Shown: positions 8,778 through 17,380, counted from the stretch's first letter. The stretch is 64,000 bases of DNA from Microbispora rosea (GCF_900156315.1 NZ_FTNI01000023.1:62001-126000); one strand, 5' to 3'. A program made the numbers and translations. The notes: generated by a model from the sequence alone, not told the origin.

Positions 8778-9403
8778 GACCCCACCCTCCGGCCCGTGGC
8801 CGCGCCCTCGGTGACGGACGTCGCCGCCACCTGGCCCTCCGCGTCGGCGGTCCCCGCGACGGTGACGAAACTGCCCGGCTTGAGGTCGGAGACCTTCCCC
8901 GACCGGGTGACCCGCACCTTGGTGCCGCCCGAGGTCGTCACCGTGACCACGCCGCCGTTCACGGTCTGGACGTAGATCTTGTCGCCGTCGACCAGCTTGA
9001 CCGTGCCGAAGGTCATGCCGCCGGGCCCCGCTCCTGCACCTGCCCCTGCGCCCGCTCCGCCGCCCGCACGCCCGGCGCCGCCGCCCGCGAAGCCGTCGGC
9101 CCCGCCCGCGCCCCGGGCGTACCCGCCGCCCGGTCCGCCACCTCCCGCGGCCTGACCGGCGCCCGCGAACGCACCGGCGCCGGGCGCGCGGGACGGGAAC
9201 CGGCCCGCCGTGGAGCCGCCCAGGAGCTTCTGCACCTGGATGCCGAGGAGCAGCCCGGCCACGAGCAGGACGCCTCCGGCCAGGGCCAGCGTCAGCTTCG
9301 ACCCGCCCGCCCGGGCGGGACGCGCCCCCAGCACCTCCTGGAGGTCGTCGTCGTACGGCGAGGTCTCCAGAAGCTCCTCGGTGTCGCTCCTGCTCACATC
9401 CAT
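8774..9403 (-). CDS. Single-TM protein with Gly-rich linker and DUF5666-like domain
   Basis: About 209 aa from ATG 9403, chosen because GAAGGGAG lies directly upstream; a longer in-frame start at 9469 would run into the permease gene. A short acidic cytoplasmic tail is followed by one TM (KLTLALAGGVLLVAGLLLGI), a Gly/Ala-rich stretch, and a beta-rich C-terminal domain (GTVKLVDGDKIYVQ ... FVTVAGTADAEGQV) resembling DUF5666. Probably anchored with the domain outside. It lies between permease and regulator genes, so it may be an accessory or signal-relay part of the efflux complex; no direct evidence for activity. Confidence 0.75.
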   Translation of the reverse strand: MDVSRSDTEELLETSPYDDDLQEVLGARPARAGGSKLTLALAGGVLLVAGLLLGIQVQKLLGGSTAGRFPSRAPGAGAFAGAGQAAGGGGPGGGYARGAGGADGFAGGGAGRAGGGAGAGAGAGAGPGGMTFGTVKLVDGDKIYVQTVNGGVVTVTTSGGTKVRVTRSGKVSDLKPGSFVTVAGTADAEGQVAATSVTEGAATGRRVGS

Positions 9404-9425
9404 CTCCCTTCCATGGGTCCGGCCA

Positions 9426-10709
9426 TCACTCGAAGCGGAGGGCTTCGATCGGCCGCAGCCCGGCGGCACGGTTGGCGGGATAACTGCCGAAGAACAGGCC
9501 GATCGCGACCGAGACGCCGAGCGCCAGCACGATCGACGTGGGGACGATCACCGGCTGCACGCCCGCGATGGTGAACTGGGCGCCGACCACGGCGATCAGC
9601 ACACCCAGCAGGCCGCCGACGAGGCTGAGCATCGTCGCCTCGGCGAGGAACTGGCCGAGGATCGCGCCCTTGGGCGCGCCGATCGCCTTGCGGATGCCGA
9701 TCTCCCTGGTCCGCTCGGTGACCGTGACGAGCATGATGTTGGTGATGCCGATGCCGCCGACGAGCAGGCTGATCGCGGCCACCGCGCCGAGCAGGACCGT
9801 GAACGTCCCGGTCGCCGCGCTGACCGTCTCCTGCAGGGTCGCCTGGTTGAGGATGCGATAGTCGGCGCTCGCCGAGCCGGTGATGCCGTGCCGCTGGTTG
9901 AGCACCTCGGTGACCTCGGTCTGCGCGGCGTCCACCGCCTCGGCGCTCTTGGCCTGGACGAGGATCTGTCCCAGCGGCCCGAATCCGGTCAGGCTCTGCT
10001 GCACGGCGGGCAGCGGGGCGATCGCCACGTCGTCGGCGTCCTGGAATCCGGACGAGCCGGCCTCCTTGAGCACTCCCACGACGGTGAACGGCACGCCCGA
10101 CACGGTGATCTGCTTGCCGAGGGGATCGACCGTGCCGAACAGGTCGTCGGCCACCGTCTGCCCGATCACCACGACCTTGCGCGCGGCGAGCACGTCGTCG
10201 TTGTAGAAGTACGCGCCCTTGGCCACCGGCTTGTTGGACGTCTCGAAGTAGCTCGGGTAGGTGCCCACGAGCTGGCTGATCGCGTGGCTCGCCCCCTCGT
10301 ACGTCGCGGTCTGGGACTGGGCCGTCACGACGGGCGAGACGCTCTTGACCGAGGGGGCGCTCGCCGGGTCGGCCAGCGCCCGCGCGTCCTCGACGGTCAG
10401 GTCCTTCGCCTGGGTGCGCGGGCCGCTGTTCTGCTGTCCGGCCTGGCCGCGGCCTCCCCCGCCGAAGGCGCGGGCGAACCCGCCGCCGGGGCCGCCCCCG
10501 CCACCCGAGGTGGAGGGCGTGATGGTCAGCGAGTTGGCCCCGAGCCGCTGGATGTTCTGCTGGATCTGCCGGGAGGACCCTTCGCCGATGGCGACCAGCA
10601 GGATCACTGCGGCGACGCCGATCAGGATGCCGAGCATGGTGAGCGCGCTGCGCATCTTGTTGGCGGACAGGCCGCGCAGGGCGAACCTCAGCACCTCCAC
10701 CGCGTTCAC
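9426..10709 (-). CDS. MacB-type ABC transporter permease
   Basis: 427-aa FtsX/MacB-fold permease. Architecture: N-terminal TM (SALTMLGILIGVAAVILLVAI), a large extracytoplasmic MacB-core domain with a Gly-rich insert (about residues 65-95), then three C-terminal TMs. MLVTVTERTREIGIRKAIGA is the typical coupling region. GTG at 10709 is preferred because it overlaps the ATPase stop (GTGA); the open frame further upstream runs through the ATPase gene in another phase. Mechanotransmission-type export of peptides or drugs is the family role; the ATPase is the separate upstream gene. Confidence 0.93.
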   Translation of the reverse strand: MNAVEVLRFALRGLSANKMRSALTMLGILIGVAAVILLVAIGEGSSRQIQQNIQRLGANSLTITPSTSGGGGGPGGGFARAFGGGGRGQAGQQNSGPRTQAKDLTVEDARALADPASAPSVKSVSPVVTAQSQTATYEGASHAISQLVGTYPSYFETSNKPVAKGAYFYNDDVLAARKVVVIGQTVADDLFGTVDPLGKQITVSGVPFTVVGVLKEAGSSGFQDADDVAIAPLPAVQQSLTGFGPLGQILVQAKSAEAVDAAQTEVTEVLNQRHGITGSASADYRILNQATLQETVSAATGTFTVLLGAVAAISLLVGGIGITNIMLVTVTERTREIGIRKAIGAPKGAILGQFLAEATMLSLVGGLLGVLIAVVGAQFTIAGVQPVIVPTSIVLALGVSVAIGLFFGSYPANRAAGLRPIEALRFE

Positions 10710-11506
10710 GAGGCCACCCCCGCGAGCCGCGGGGGCAGCCCGCCGACCGGCGTGGTGCGCACGTCCTCCACGATCCGGCCGTCCATGAGGCGGACGACCC
10801 GTTTGGCGTGCGCGGCGACCTCCTCCTCGTGCGTGATGACGACCAGGGTCCGGCCGCTCGCACTGAGGCGGTCGAAGATGTTCATGACGTCCTCGCTGGA
10901 CTTGCTGTCGAGAGCGCCCGTGGGCTCGTCGGCCAGCAGCAGGGTCGGCGCGGTGACGAGCGCGCGGGCCACCGCCACCCGCTGCTGCTGGCCTCCGGAC
11001 AGCTCGTTGGGCTGGTGGTGGACGCGGTCGGCGAGCCCGACCCGGTCGAGCGCGGCCAGCGCCCTGCGGCGCCGCTCCGCGGCCTTGACCCCGCCGTACG
11101 CCAGGGGAAGCTCGACGTTGGTGAGCGCGCTCATCCGGGGGATGAGGTTGAAGGACTGGAAGACGAAGCCGAGTTTGCGGTTGCGGACGATCGCGAGCCG
11201 CCGTTCGTCGAGCCCGCCGACGTCGGTGCCGTCGAGGTGGTAGGTCCCGCCGGACGGGACGTCGAGGCAGCCGATGATGTTCATCAGCGTGGACTTGCCG
11301 GAGCCGGAAGCGCCCATGATCGCCACGTAGTCGCCGCGCTCCACCCTGAGCGACACGCCGCGTAGCGCGCGCACCGCGGTCTCGCCCTCGCCGTACACCT
11401 TGGTGACGTGGTCCAGATCGAGCACAGGGGGGTCGAGCACAGGGAGGCCGGAAGCAGGGCGGCCGGGAACAGCGCGGCCGGGCACCGGCGGCGGGCCGGC
11501 CCTCAT
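10706..11506 (-). CDS. MacB/LolD-type ABC transporter ATPase
   Basis: 266-aa nucleotide-binding subunit. Walker A GASGSGKST, Q-loop in FVFQSFNLIPRM, signature LSGGQQQRVAVARAL, Walker B LLLADEPTGALDS and the H-loop ITHEEEVAAHA are all present. About 30 N-terminal residues are Pro-rich and lie outside the conserved domain. ATG start overlaps the adaptor stop by 4 bp and the stop overlaps the permease start by 4 bp, so adaptor, ATPase and permease are coupled. It drives the adjacent permease. Confidence 0.95.
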   Translation of the reverse strand: MRAGPPPVPGRAVPGRPASGLPVLDPPVLDLDHVTKVYGEGETAVRALRGVSLRVERGDYVAIMGASGSGKSTLMNIIGCLDVPSGGTYHLDGTDVGGLDERRLAIVRNRKLGFVFQSFNLIPRMSALTNVELPLAYGGVKAAERRRRALAALDRVGLADRVHHQPNELSGGQQQRVAVARALVTAPTLLLADEPTGALDSKSSEDVMNIFDRLSASGRTLVVITHEEEVAAHAKRVVRLMDGRIVEDVRTTPVGGLPPRLAGVAS

Positions 11507-12666
11507 CGGCTGCCTCCGCGGCCGCCGCCACCACCGCCGCCGCCACCGAAGCCGCGGCCGAACCCGCCTCCGCCGCCGGGGAACTGGATGCCGCCGCCTT
11601 CACCGGTCGTCGACGCCTGTGGCCGCACCACCTGGTCGCCCTCCTGGAGTCCCGACTTGATCTCGGTGGTGGTGTCGCCCTTCAGGCCGACCTCCACCCG
11701 CTTGACGACCTGCCTGCCGTTCTCCAGCACGGTCACCGTGGTCTGGCCGCCCGCCGTCGTGACCGCCGAGGAGGCCACCGTGAGCACGTCGTCGGCCTTA
11801 CCCACGGCCACCTGGGCCGTGGCCGTCTGCCCGAGCCGTACGGTGGACGGCACGTCGGTCAGCGAGATCGTCACGGCGTACTGGACGACGTTGTTGTTCG
11901 TCTGCGGCTGCGGGTCGACCACCGTCACCTTGCCGGCGGCGGTGACTCCGGGGAGAGCGTCGAAGGACACGGTCGCCGCCTGGCCGACCTTGATCCTGCC
12001 GACGTCGGCCTCGGTGAAGTTCCCCACGATCCGCAGGTGGGCGGGGTCGGCGATCTCGATGAAGCCGCTGGACTTGCCGGTGCCGGCGGAGGCCGAGGAG
12101 CCGCTCTGCGACTGCCCCTGGCCGCCCTGGGAGGACCCGCCGGATCCGCCGGACGCGCCCGAGGAGCCGCCCACGGCCCCGTTGACCGCCGTGACGACCG
12201 CGGCGAAGGGCGCCTTGATCACCGTGCCCGCCAGAGCCCGCTTGGCCGATCGGTAGGCGTTCCTCGCGTTGATGTACTGCGAGTAGCCCGAGGCGGTCGA
12301 GGTGTCCGCCTCCTCGGCGGCGTCCAGGCTCGCCTGGGCCGCCTCCAGGCTCTCCCTGGCGGCCGTGTCGTCGATGCGCGCGAGCACCTGACCCTTCTTG
12401 ACCTTGTCGCCGCTCTCGACCAGGACGGACTCGACGGTGCCGTTCGCGGCGAAATCGAGGGCGCGCGTCCTGGCGCTCTCGACGGAACCGGAGGCCGATA
12501 CCGAGGCGAGCACGGTCCCGCGGGTCACCCGGGTCGTCAGCGGTGCGGCGCCGTTCCCGGAGGAGTCGCCTCCCACGGACGCCCAGGCCGCCGCGATCCC
12601 GCCGAGCAGCAGTACCACCAGGACACCGTTGATGATCAGTGTCCTGCGCTTCGTCGACAGCTTCAC
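11503..12666 (-). CDS. Periplasmic-adaptor-type (MacA/HlyD) efflux subunit
   Basis: Membrane-fusion-type adaptor, 387 aa from GTG 12666. N-terminal TM (INGVLVVLLLGGIAAAW), first lipoyl half (ESVLVESGDKVKKGQVLARID), short helical hairpin, second lipoyl half (AGTVIKAPFAAVVTAV), a Gly/Ser/Gln-rich insert of about 50 residues, beta-barrel (LRIVGNFTEADVGRIKVGQ) and membrane-proximal domain, ending in a Gly/Arg-rich tail. TTG at 12759 would extend the frame but the added residues look non-coding and the TM is best placed from 12666; the start remains uncertain. Works with the downstream ATPase and permease. Confidence 0.85.
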   Translation of the reverse strand: MKLSTKRRTLIINGVLVVLLLGGIAAAWASVGGDSSGNGAAPLTTRVTRGTVLASVSASGSVESARTRALDFAANGTVESVLVESGDKVKKGQVLARIDDTAARESLEAAQASLDAAEEADTSTASGYSQYINARNAYRSAKRALAGTVIKAPFAAVVTAVNGAVGGSSGASGGSGGSSQGGQGQSQSGSSASAGTGKSSGFIEIADPAHLRIVGNFTEADVGRIKVGQAATVSFDALPGVTAAGKVTVVDPQPQTNNNVVQYAVTISLTDVPSTVRLGQTATAQVAVGKADDVLTVASSAVTTAGGQTTVTVLENGRQVVKRVEVGLKGDTTTEIKSGLQEGDQVVRPQASTTGEGGGIQFPGGGGGFGRGFGGGGGGGGGRGGSR

Positions 12667-12712
12667 GACGTCGAACCATGGCAAACCCCGCTTCGGGCAA
12701 CCTAGGCCGATG

Positions 12713-12766
12713 CTGAGGGTTTGCTGACAGTCCTCGTCAGGACCCGCATTTACAGACAACTCTCAG
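12713..12766. promoter_or_regulatory. Inverted repeat between the divergent adaptor genes
   Basis: CTGAGGGTTTGCTG (12713-12726) and CAGACAACTCTCAG (12753-12766) form an imperfect inverted repeat, 11 of 14 positions matching. It sits in the 145-bp divergent promoter region of the two adaptor genes. The OmpR-family regulator encoded in the minus-strand operon is the natural candidate to bind it (inference). A perfect palindrome GTCACGTGAC follows at 12784-12793, close to the plus-strand start. Confidence 0.45.
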
Positions 12767-12811
12767 GTACGGCCAAGCCACCGGTCACGTGACGTCAGCA
12801 GGATGTCCGCC

Positions 12812-14674
12812 ATGAGATCGAGCACTCCCCTCAGCGTCGGAGGGCTCGCGCTGGCGGGGATCGTCATCGCGAGCGTCGCCGTGATCTCCGCCACCGGCGG
12901 CGACACCTCCGTGGCCGACCGGATAGCGCTCGCCTCGGTCAAGCGGGGCACGGTCGCGTCGTACGTGTCGGCCGCCGGCAACACGATCGACACCGGAGTG
13001 CGCGATCTCGCGTTCGGAGCGGAGGGCACGGTCGAGAAGATCTACGTCAAGGTGGGCCAGAAGGTCCGCCGCGGCAAGGTCCTCGCCCGGATCGACGACA
13101 CCATCGCCACGGAGAACTACGAGGCCGCGAAGGCCGCCCTCGCCGCCGCCAAGGAGACCCTCGACGACGTCCAGAACGGCACCGCCGCCGGGAGCGGAGC
13201 CGCGGCCCCGAGCGCGGGTGGCTCCGGAGCCCGCACCTCCGGCGGCTCAGGCGGCGGAACCAGCGGCGGCTCAGGCGGCGGCTCCGGCGCGGGCGCGTCC
13301 ACCGGCGGCATGGCCCGGAACCCCGGCGGCACGACGGGCGCGGGGGCGGGAAACGCGAATGGGGCCAGAGGCGTCTCCGGAGCGGGGAACGCGGGCGGCT
13401 CCGGCGGCGGCTCCGGCTCGGGCCACGCGGGCGGGATTGGCGGCGGCGGCCCTGTCTCGTGCCCGACCCCCTCCGTCCGGCCTTCCGGACAGGGGTCCAC
13501 GCGCCCCTCCTCGCAGCCCTCGTCGCGGCCTTCCCCGACCGCCCGGCCTTCGAATTGGCCGGCGGACGCCGCGGTGAACAAGGGCGCGAGCGCAGCGAGC
13601 ATCGCGCTCGTGGCGTACCGGGGTGGTGCCCACGGCGGCTCCACACCCCAGCCCAGTCCGGCCCCGACGGCCACGGCACGCCCGCACCCGCATCCGTCCA
13701 AGACGCACCGTCCGGCCCCCACGGACGGCGCGAGCGCGCCGAACCCCGAGGTGAGCGTCTCGATCCCGCCCACACCACCGGCGCCGCAGCCGTCCGCCAC
13801 GCCGAGCCCCTCCTCCAGCGGTTCCTCCGCCTGCGCACCCGGCCAGGGCGGCCACGGACAGAACCAGGGACAGAACTCTCAGGGACAGCCCGGGCAGGGG
13901 CAGGGCGGCGGCGCGCAGGGACGTGCAGGGTTCGGCGGCGCGCAGGGACGTGCGGGCTTCGGCGGGGGCCAGGCGGGTCAGGGCGCTCAGGGCCGCCAGG
14001 GGGGCCAGGGAGGCGGCGCCCGGCTCACCGAGGCACAGGCCGAGGCGCAGGTCAGCCAGGCGACGACCGAACTGGCCGAGGCCAAGGAGGCGCTCGACGG
14101 TGTGAGGATCAAGGCTCCGGCGGACGGCACGATCCTGTCCGTCGCAGGGACCGCCGGCTCCCGCTACACGTCGGGCACGTTCATCACCCTCGGCGACCTC
14201 GACGACCTGCAGGTGCAGGCGATGTTCACCGAGTCGGACATCCGCTTCCTCAAAGTCGGTCAGGCGGCCACCGTGACGCTGCCCGCACAACCGGGGCAGG
14301 AGTATCCGGGAACGGTCGCCCACATCGACCCGACCGCGACCACCAGCAACCGCCTGGTGCGTTACGGCGTGACGATCGTCCTGAACAAACGCCCCGCCCG
14401 GCTGCTGCTGGGCCAGAGCGCCACCGTGCGGGTGACGACCGGCGAGGCGGCCGACGCGCTCTACGTCCCCTCCCAGGCCGTACGCGCCCAGGGCGACGGC
14501 ACGGCCGTGGTCACGGTGGCCGACGGAGGGACCCGGTCCCGGCGGACGGTCCAGGTCGGCGTACGCGGCGACAGTTACGTGGAGATCACCGGCGGCCTCT
14601 CGGAAGGCGACCAGGTCGTGCTGCCCGGCGCCTCCACCGCCTTCCCCGACGAAGGCTTCCCCGCCGCCCGCTGA
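12812..14674 (+). CDS. Oversized MacA/HlyD-type adaptor with low-complexity hairpin insertion
   Basis: 620 aa from ATG 12812, preferred over ATG 12803 because AGGA sits 8 bases upstream. N-terminal TM, first lipoyl half (GTVEKIYVKVGQKVRRGK), first helix (EAAKAALAAAKETL), then about 280 residues of Gly/Ser, Pro/Ser/Thr and Gln/Gly-rich sequence (DNA about 13180-14020). The second helix (QVSQATTELAEAKEALD), second lipoyl half, beta-barrel (LQVQAMFTESDIRFLKVGQ) and membrane-proximal domain follow. The insertion sits at the hairpin tip and contains tandem GRAGFGGAQ-type repeats. Adaptor families are usually 350-450 aa. Divergent from the minus-strand efflux operon; no transporter genes follow it, so it may serve that operon's pump. 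Confidence 0.88.
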   Translation: MRSSTPLSVGGLALAGIVIASVAVISATGGDTSVADRIALASVKRGTVASYVSAAGNTIDTGVRDLAFGAEGTVEKIYVKVGQKVRRGKVLARIDDTIATENYEAAKAALAAAKETLDDVQNGTAAGSGAAAPSAGGSGARTSGGSGGGTSGGSGGGSGAGASTGGMARNPGGTTGAGAGNANGARGVSGAGNAGGSGGGSGSGHAGGIGGGGPVSCPTPSVRPSGQGSTRPSSQPSSRPSPTARPSNWPADAAVNKGASAASIALVAYRGGAHGGSTPQPSPAPTATARPHPHPSKTHRPAPTDGASAPNPEVSVSIPPTPPAPQPSATPSPSSSGSSACAPGQGGHGQNQGQNSQGQPGQGQGGGAQGRAGFGGAQGRAGFGGGQAGQGAQGRQGGQGGGARLTEAQAEAQVSQATTELAEAKEALDGVRIKAPADGTILSVAGTAGSRYTSGTFITLGDLDDLQVQAMFTESDIRFLKVGQAATVTLPAQPGQEYPGTVAHIDPTATTSNRLVRYGVTIVLNKRPARLLLGQSATVRVTTGEAADALYVPSQAVRAQGDGTAVVTVADGGTRSRRTVQVGVRGDSYVEITGGLSEGDQVVLPGASTAFPDEGFPAAR

Positions 14675-14756
14675 CCCCTCGGCAGCCCATATGCCGTCCA
14701 GCACGGTCACCGCGCAACTGCCGAGCAAAGACGAGGTCACATGTTTTCCGGGCGAG

Positions 14757-14783
14757 TTGACACTGTCCTCGCTCTCGTATAAA
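14757..14783 (+). promoter_or_regulatory. Probable promoter of the NYN-domain gene
   Basis: TTGACA (14757-14762) and TATAAA (14778-14783) are near-consensus -35 and -10 hexamers, with a short 15-bp spacer, in an unusually AT-rich patch. They point toward the NYN-domain gene. Confidence 0.55.
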
Positions 14784-14795
14784 GAAATCACTGCT

Positions 14796-14829
14796 CCCCG
14801 CCGTCCGGGCATCGCCCGGACTGGCGGGG
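14796..14829 (+). repeat. Strong leader hairpin before the NYN-domain gene
   Basis: CCCCGCCGTCCGGGC pairs with GCCCGGACTGGCGGGG across a 3-base ATC loop, with a single bulged base. It lies between the promoter and GTG 14850 and is followed by ATTATTCG. It may be an attenuator, a 5' stabiliser or a terminator for the adaptor gene; the sequence cannot decide. Confidence 0.6.
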
Positions 14830-14849
14830 ATTATTCGTTGCGGGGCAAA

Positions 14850-15469
14850 GTGACAGATCGCCTCATTCTGTTCATCGACTATCAGAACGTCTACAAGGGC
14901 GCCCGCAGCTGCTTCTACTCACAATTGCATCCTCCCCACACAGCCGGGCAGGTATCCCCGCTTGCGCTTGGACAACATCTAGTCCGCAGCAGCCCCTACG
15001 ACCGCGAACTGGCTCAGGTAAGGGTCTATCGCGGCAGGCCCGACTCGACCAAGGATCCCAAGGGTTACGGAGCCTGCACACGGCAAGTCGCCGCGTGGGA
15101 ACGCAGCGATCGGGTGGTGACCGCCCTCCGCACCCTTCGCTATCCGTACGGATGGCCCGAGCGTTCCGGCGAAAAGCCGCAGGAGAAGGGTATTGACGTC
15201 GCGCTGGCAGTCGACTTCGTGCGGCTGGCATCGAGAAGGAGTACGACGTCGGGATCTTGATGTCGACCGATACCGACCTCAAGCCAGCCCTGGAAGTAGT
15301 TGCTTCATTACGGTCATCAGGGGGCCCGCGTGTCGAGGTAGCGGCCTGGAGCGGAGACAACATGCACAACAGGCGCTTGTCGATCTCTGGCATGAACCTT
15401 TGGTGTCACTGGCTGAACGCTGAGTCTTACGACCAGGTCAAGGACCCCACCAACTACACCCTGGACTGA
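14850..15469 (+). pseudogene. NYN-domain (PIN-like nuclease) protein, frameshifted
   Basis: Starts VTDRLILFIDYQNVYKGAR, the first acidic strand of the NYN fold, and continues through KGIDVALAVDFVRLA, where the frame is lost near 15228-15231. Shifting by one base restores EKEYDVGILMSTDTDLKPALE, the second acidic cluster, to a natural end at 15469. One base appears missing, so the gene is a pseudogene, contains a sequencing error, or is rescued by frameshifting. Intact family members are single-domain proteins of about 200 aa, expected to be metal-dependent RNases. GTG start; TTG 14838 is an alternative. GC content is visibly below its neighbours. Confidence 0.75.
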
Positions 15470-15548
15470 TCGCGGGACCGCCGGCAGCGCATGCCCCGCC
15501 GAACCCAGTGCGGCGACGATGCGTCGGATCACCAAGTGCGGGAGGCTG

Positions 15549-15920
15549 TCACCGGCGGGCGAAGGGGACTTCGTAGACGGGCGGTCCGCCCAGCATTGCC
15601 ACCAGATCGTCCTCGGTGACGTCGAGGTCGAAGGCGCGGCCCGCCTGGCGGGGGTCCCAGCCTTGGCCCAGAGCCATCCGGACGGCCTCCGCCACGAGCG
15701 CCGGCCGTACGGCCATCGTTCGCTCTCCCACCCAGACATCCGGTAGGGAGAAGGGGAGCGACACGAGGAGAACCAGGCCGGGCCCTTCCGCGAGCTCGAT
15801 CGCAAAGGACAGTGACCCCTCGCCGATCGCTTGCCCATATGTGGGCTTGCGGCGGATCCGCCACCGGTAGGCGACGCCGTCGACCGTGATGAGCCGTGAA
15901 CCCTTCCGGGGAATCGCCAT
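15549..15920 (-). CDS. Conserved actinobacterial hypothetical protein, 123 aa
   Basis: Starts MAIPRKGSRLITVDGVAYRWR at ATG 15920, preceded by a strong GGGAGG ribosome site; the longer open frame upstream is antisense-type noise over the kinase gene. Small beta-rich protein with the pattern VDGVAYRWRIRRKPTY, then a strand-rich middle (FAIELAEGPGLVLLV) and a helical C-terminus. I recognise the family as widespread in actinomycetes but know no function. It is followed by the frameshifted NYN gene in convergent orientation. Confidence 0.75.
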   Translation of the reverse strand: MAIPRKGSRLITVDGVAYRWRIRRKPTYGQAIGEGSLSFAIELAEGPGLVLLVSLPFSLPDVWVGERTMAVRPALVAEAVRMALGQGWDPRQAGRAFDLDVTEDDLVAMLGGPPVYEVPFARR

Positions 15921-15982
15921 GCGCACCTCCCGCCCCCCAAGCTCCACCGCCGAGGGCGCGTGCGTCAAACGGAAAACAGCGG

Positions 15983-17377
15983 TCAGGTGCGGGTTTCCGG
16001 GGCGAGGGGGAGGATGACCCGGAAGGTGGCGCCGGCGCCGGGGGCCGTCTTCACGCCGACCTCGCCGCCGTGGGCCCGGACGAGGGACTCCACGATCGCG
16101 AGCCCGAGGCCGCTGCCGCCGGCCGGCCTCGTACGGGAGGGGTCGGCACGGTAGAACCGCTCGAAGACCCGGGCCGCCTGCTCGGGTGTGAGACCGGGCC
16201 CCTTGTCGGCCACCTCGATGAACGCCGCGCCGTCCAGGCTGCCGGCACGCACGGTGATCGGCGTTCCCTCGGGCGTGTGGATCGTGGCGTTGCTCATCAG
16301 GTTGCCCAGGACCTGCCTCAGCCGCACCTCGTCTCCCGAGACGATCAGCGCCACGTCCCCCTCGACCACCAGCGACACGTCGCGGTCGGGACAGAGGGTC
16401 CTGGCGTCGTGCACCGCGTCGGCCGCCAGGGCCAGCAGGTCCACGGGCTGCGTACGCAGCGGGCGCTGCTGGTCGAGCCGGGCGAGCAGCAGGAGGTCGT
16501 CCACCAGCAGGCCCATGCGGGCCGCCTCGCTCTCGATGCGCGACAGCAGGCGCGTGGCGTCGGCGTCCGGCACCTGCCGGTGGAACTCGGCGAAGCCCCT
16601 GATCGAGGTGAGCGGCGTACGCAGTTCGTGCGAGGCGTCGGCCACGAAGCGGCGCATGCGCGCCTCCGACTCCCTGGCCGCGGCCTCGGACGCCGCCCGG
16701 GCCTCGAACGCCGCCTCGATCTGGGCGAGCATGCCGTTCAGCGAACGGGCGAGCCGCCCGACTTCGGTGCGCGGGTCGCGGTCGGGGACCCGGCTGCCGA
16801 GGTTCCCCCGGGCGATGGCCTCCGCGGTCGCCTCGATTTCCGCCAGGGGCCGCAGGCTGCGCCGTACGATCACGACGCCGACGACGGCGAGCAGGACCAT
16901 CAGGGCGCCGCCGACCAGCGCCTCGATGAGAGCGAGCCGGCCGGTGATCTGCCCGACCGAGGCCATGTCCACCGCGACGACGACCGTGCCGAAGCCCTCC
17001 ACGGGCACCACCCGGGCCCGCCACTTTCCGTCACCCGACAGCGCCGGCACCGTCACGGGGGCGCGGGAGGTCACGGCGCCGGGCCCCGGCAGGGACTCCA
17101 CGCTTACGCCCGCCTGCGCGAGCAACGTCCTGCCGGCGCCGTCGCGGATCTCGACCCGGCCCTCGGGCAGCACCCTGAGCTGCGGGAACGCCCCCGGGCC
17201 CCGGTCGAGCCGTCTTTCCGCCTCGTGTGCCAGCACGGCGACCTTCCAGTCGACCCGGGTGACCAGGTAGTCGCGCAGCACCGAGACGCTGCCCACGCCG
17301 ATGACCGCGAGGGCGACCGCGACCAGCGCGAGCATGGCCGCGCTGAGCCGGATCCGCAGCGGCGTGCGCCCCGACAC
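15983..17377 (-). CDS. Sensor histidine kinase, second two-component system
   Basis: 464-aa kinase. TM1 (LSAAMLALVAVALAVIGVG), ~130-residue extracytoplasmic region, TM2 (ALVGGALMVLLAVVGVVIV), HAMP, HisKA with ASHELRTPL (phospho-His about residue 249) and GHKL domain (NLMSNATIHTP, GSGLGLAI). The kinase is closely similar in motif wording to the one at 6500-8116, so the two systems look paralogous. Starts 3 bp after the regulator stop and so is its partner. Ligand unknown; no transporter is adjacent. Confidence 0.93.
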   Translation of the reverse strand: MSGRTPLRIRLSAAMLALVAVALAVIGVGSVSVLRDYLVTRVDWKVAVLAHEAERRLDRGPGAFPQLRVLPEGRVEIRDGAGRTLLAQAGVSVESLPGPGAVTSRAPVTVPALSGDGKWRARVVPVEGFGTVVVAVDMASVGQITGRLALIEALVGGALMVLLAVVGVVIVRRSLRPLAEIEATAEAIARGNLGSRVPDRDPRTEVGRLARSLNGMLAQIEAAFEARAASEAAARESEARMRRFVADASHELRTPLTSIRGFAEFHRQVPDADATRLLSRIESEAARMGLLVDDLLLLARLDQQRPLRTQPVDLLALAADAVHDARTLCPDRDVSLVVEGDVALIVSGDEVRLRQVLGNLMSNATIHTPEGTPITVRAGSLDGAAFIEVADKGPGLTPEQAARVFERFYRADPSRTRPAGGSGLGLAIVESLVRAHGGEVGVKTAPGAGATFRVILPLAPETRT

Positions 17378-17380
17378 GGC

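Noticed and set aside
9210-11243. A 677-codon plus-strand open frame
   Set aside because: Antisense over the permease and ATPase genes; no conserved motif.
12667-12759. TTG start extending the minus-strand adaptor
   Set aside because: The additional residues include two cysteines and no pattern typical of adaptors, and the segment overlaps the inverted repeat between the divergent genes.
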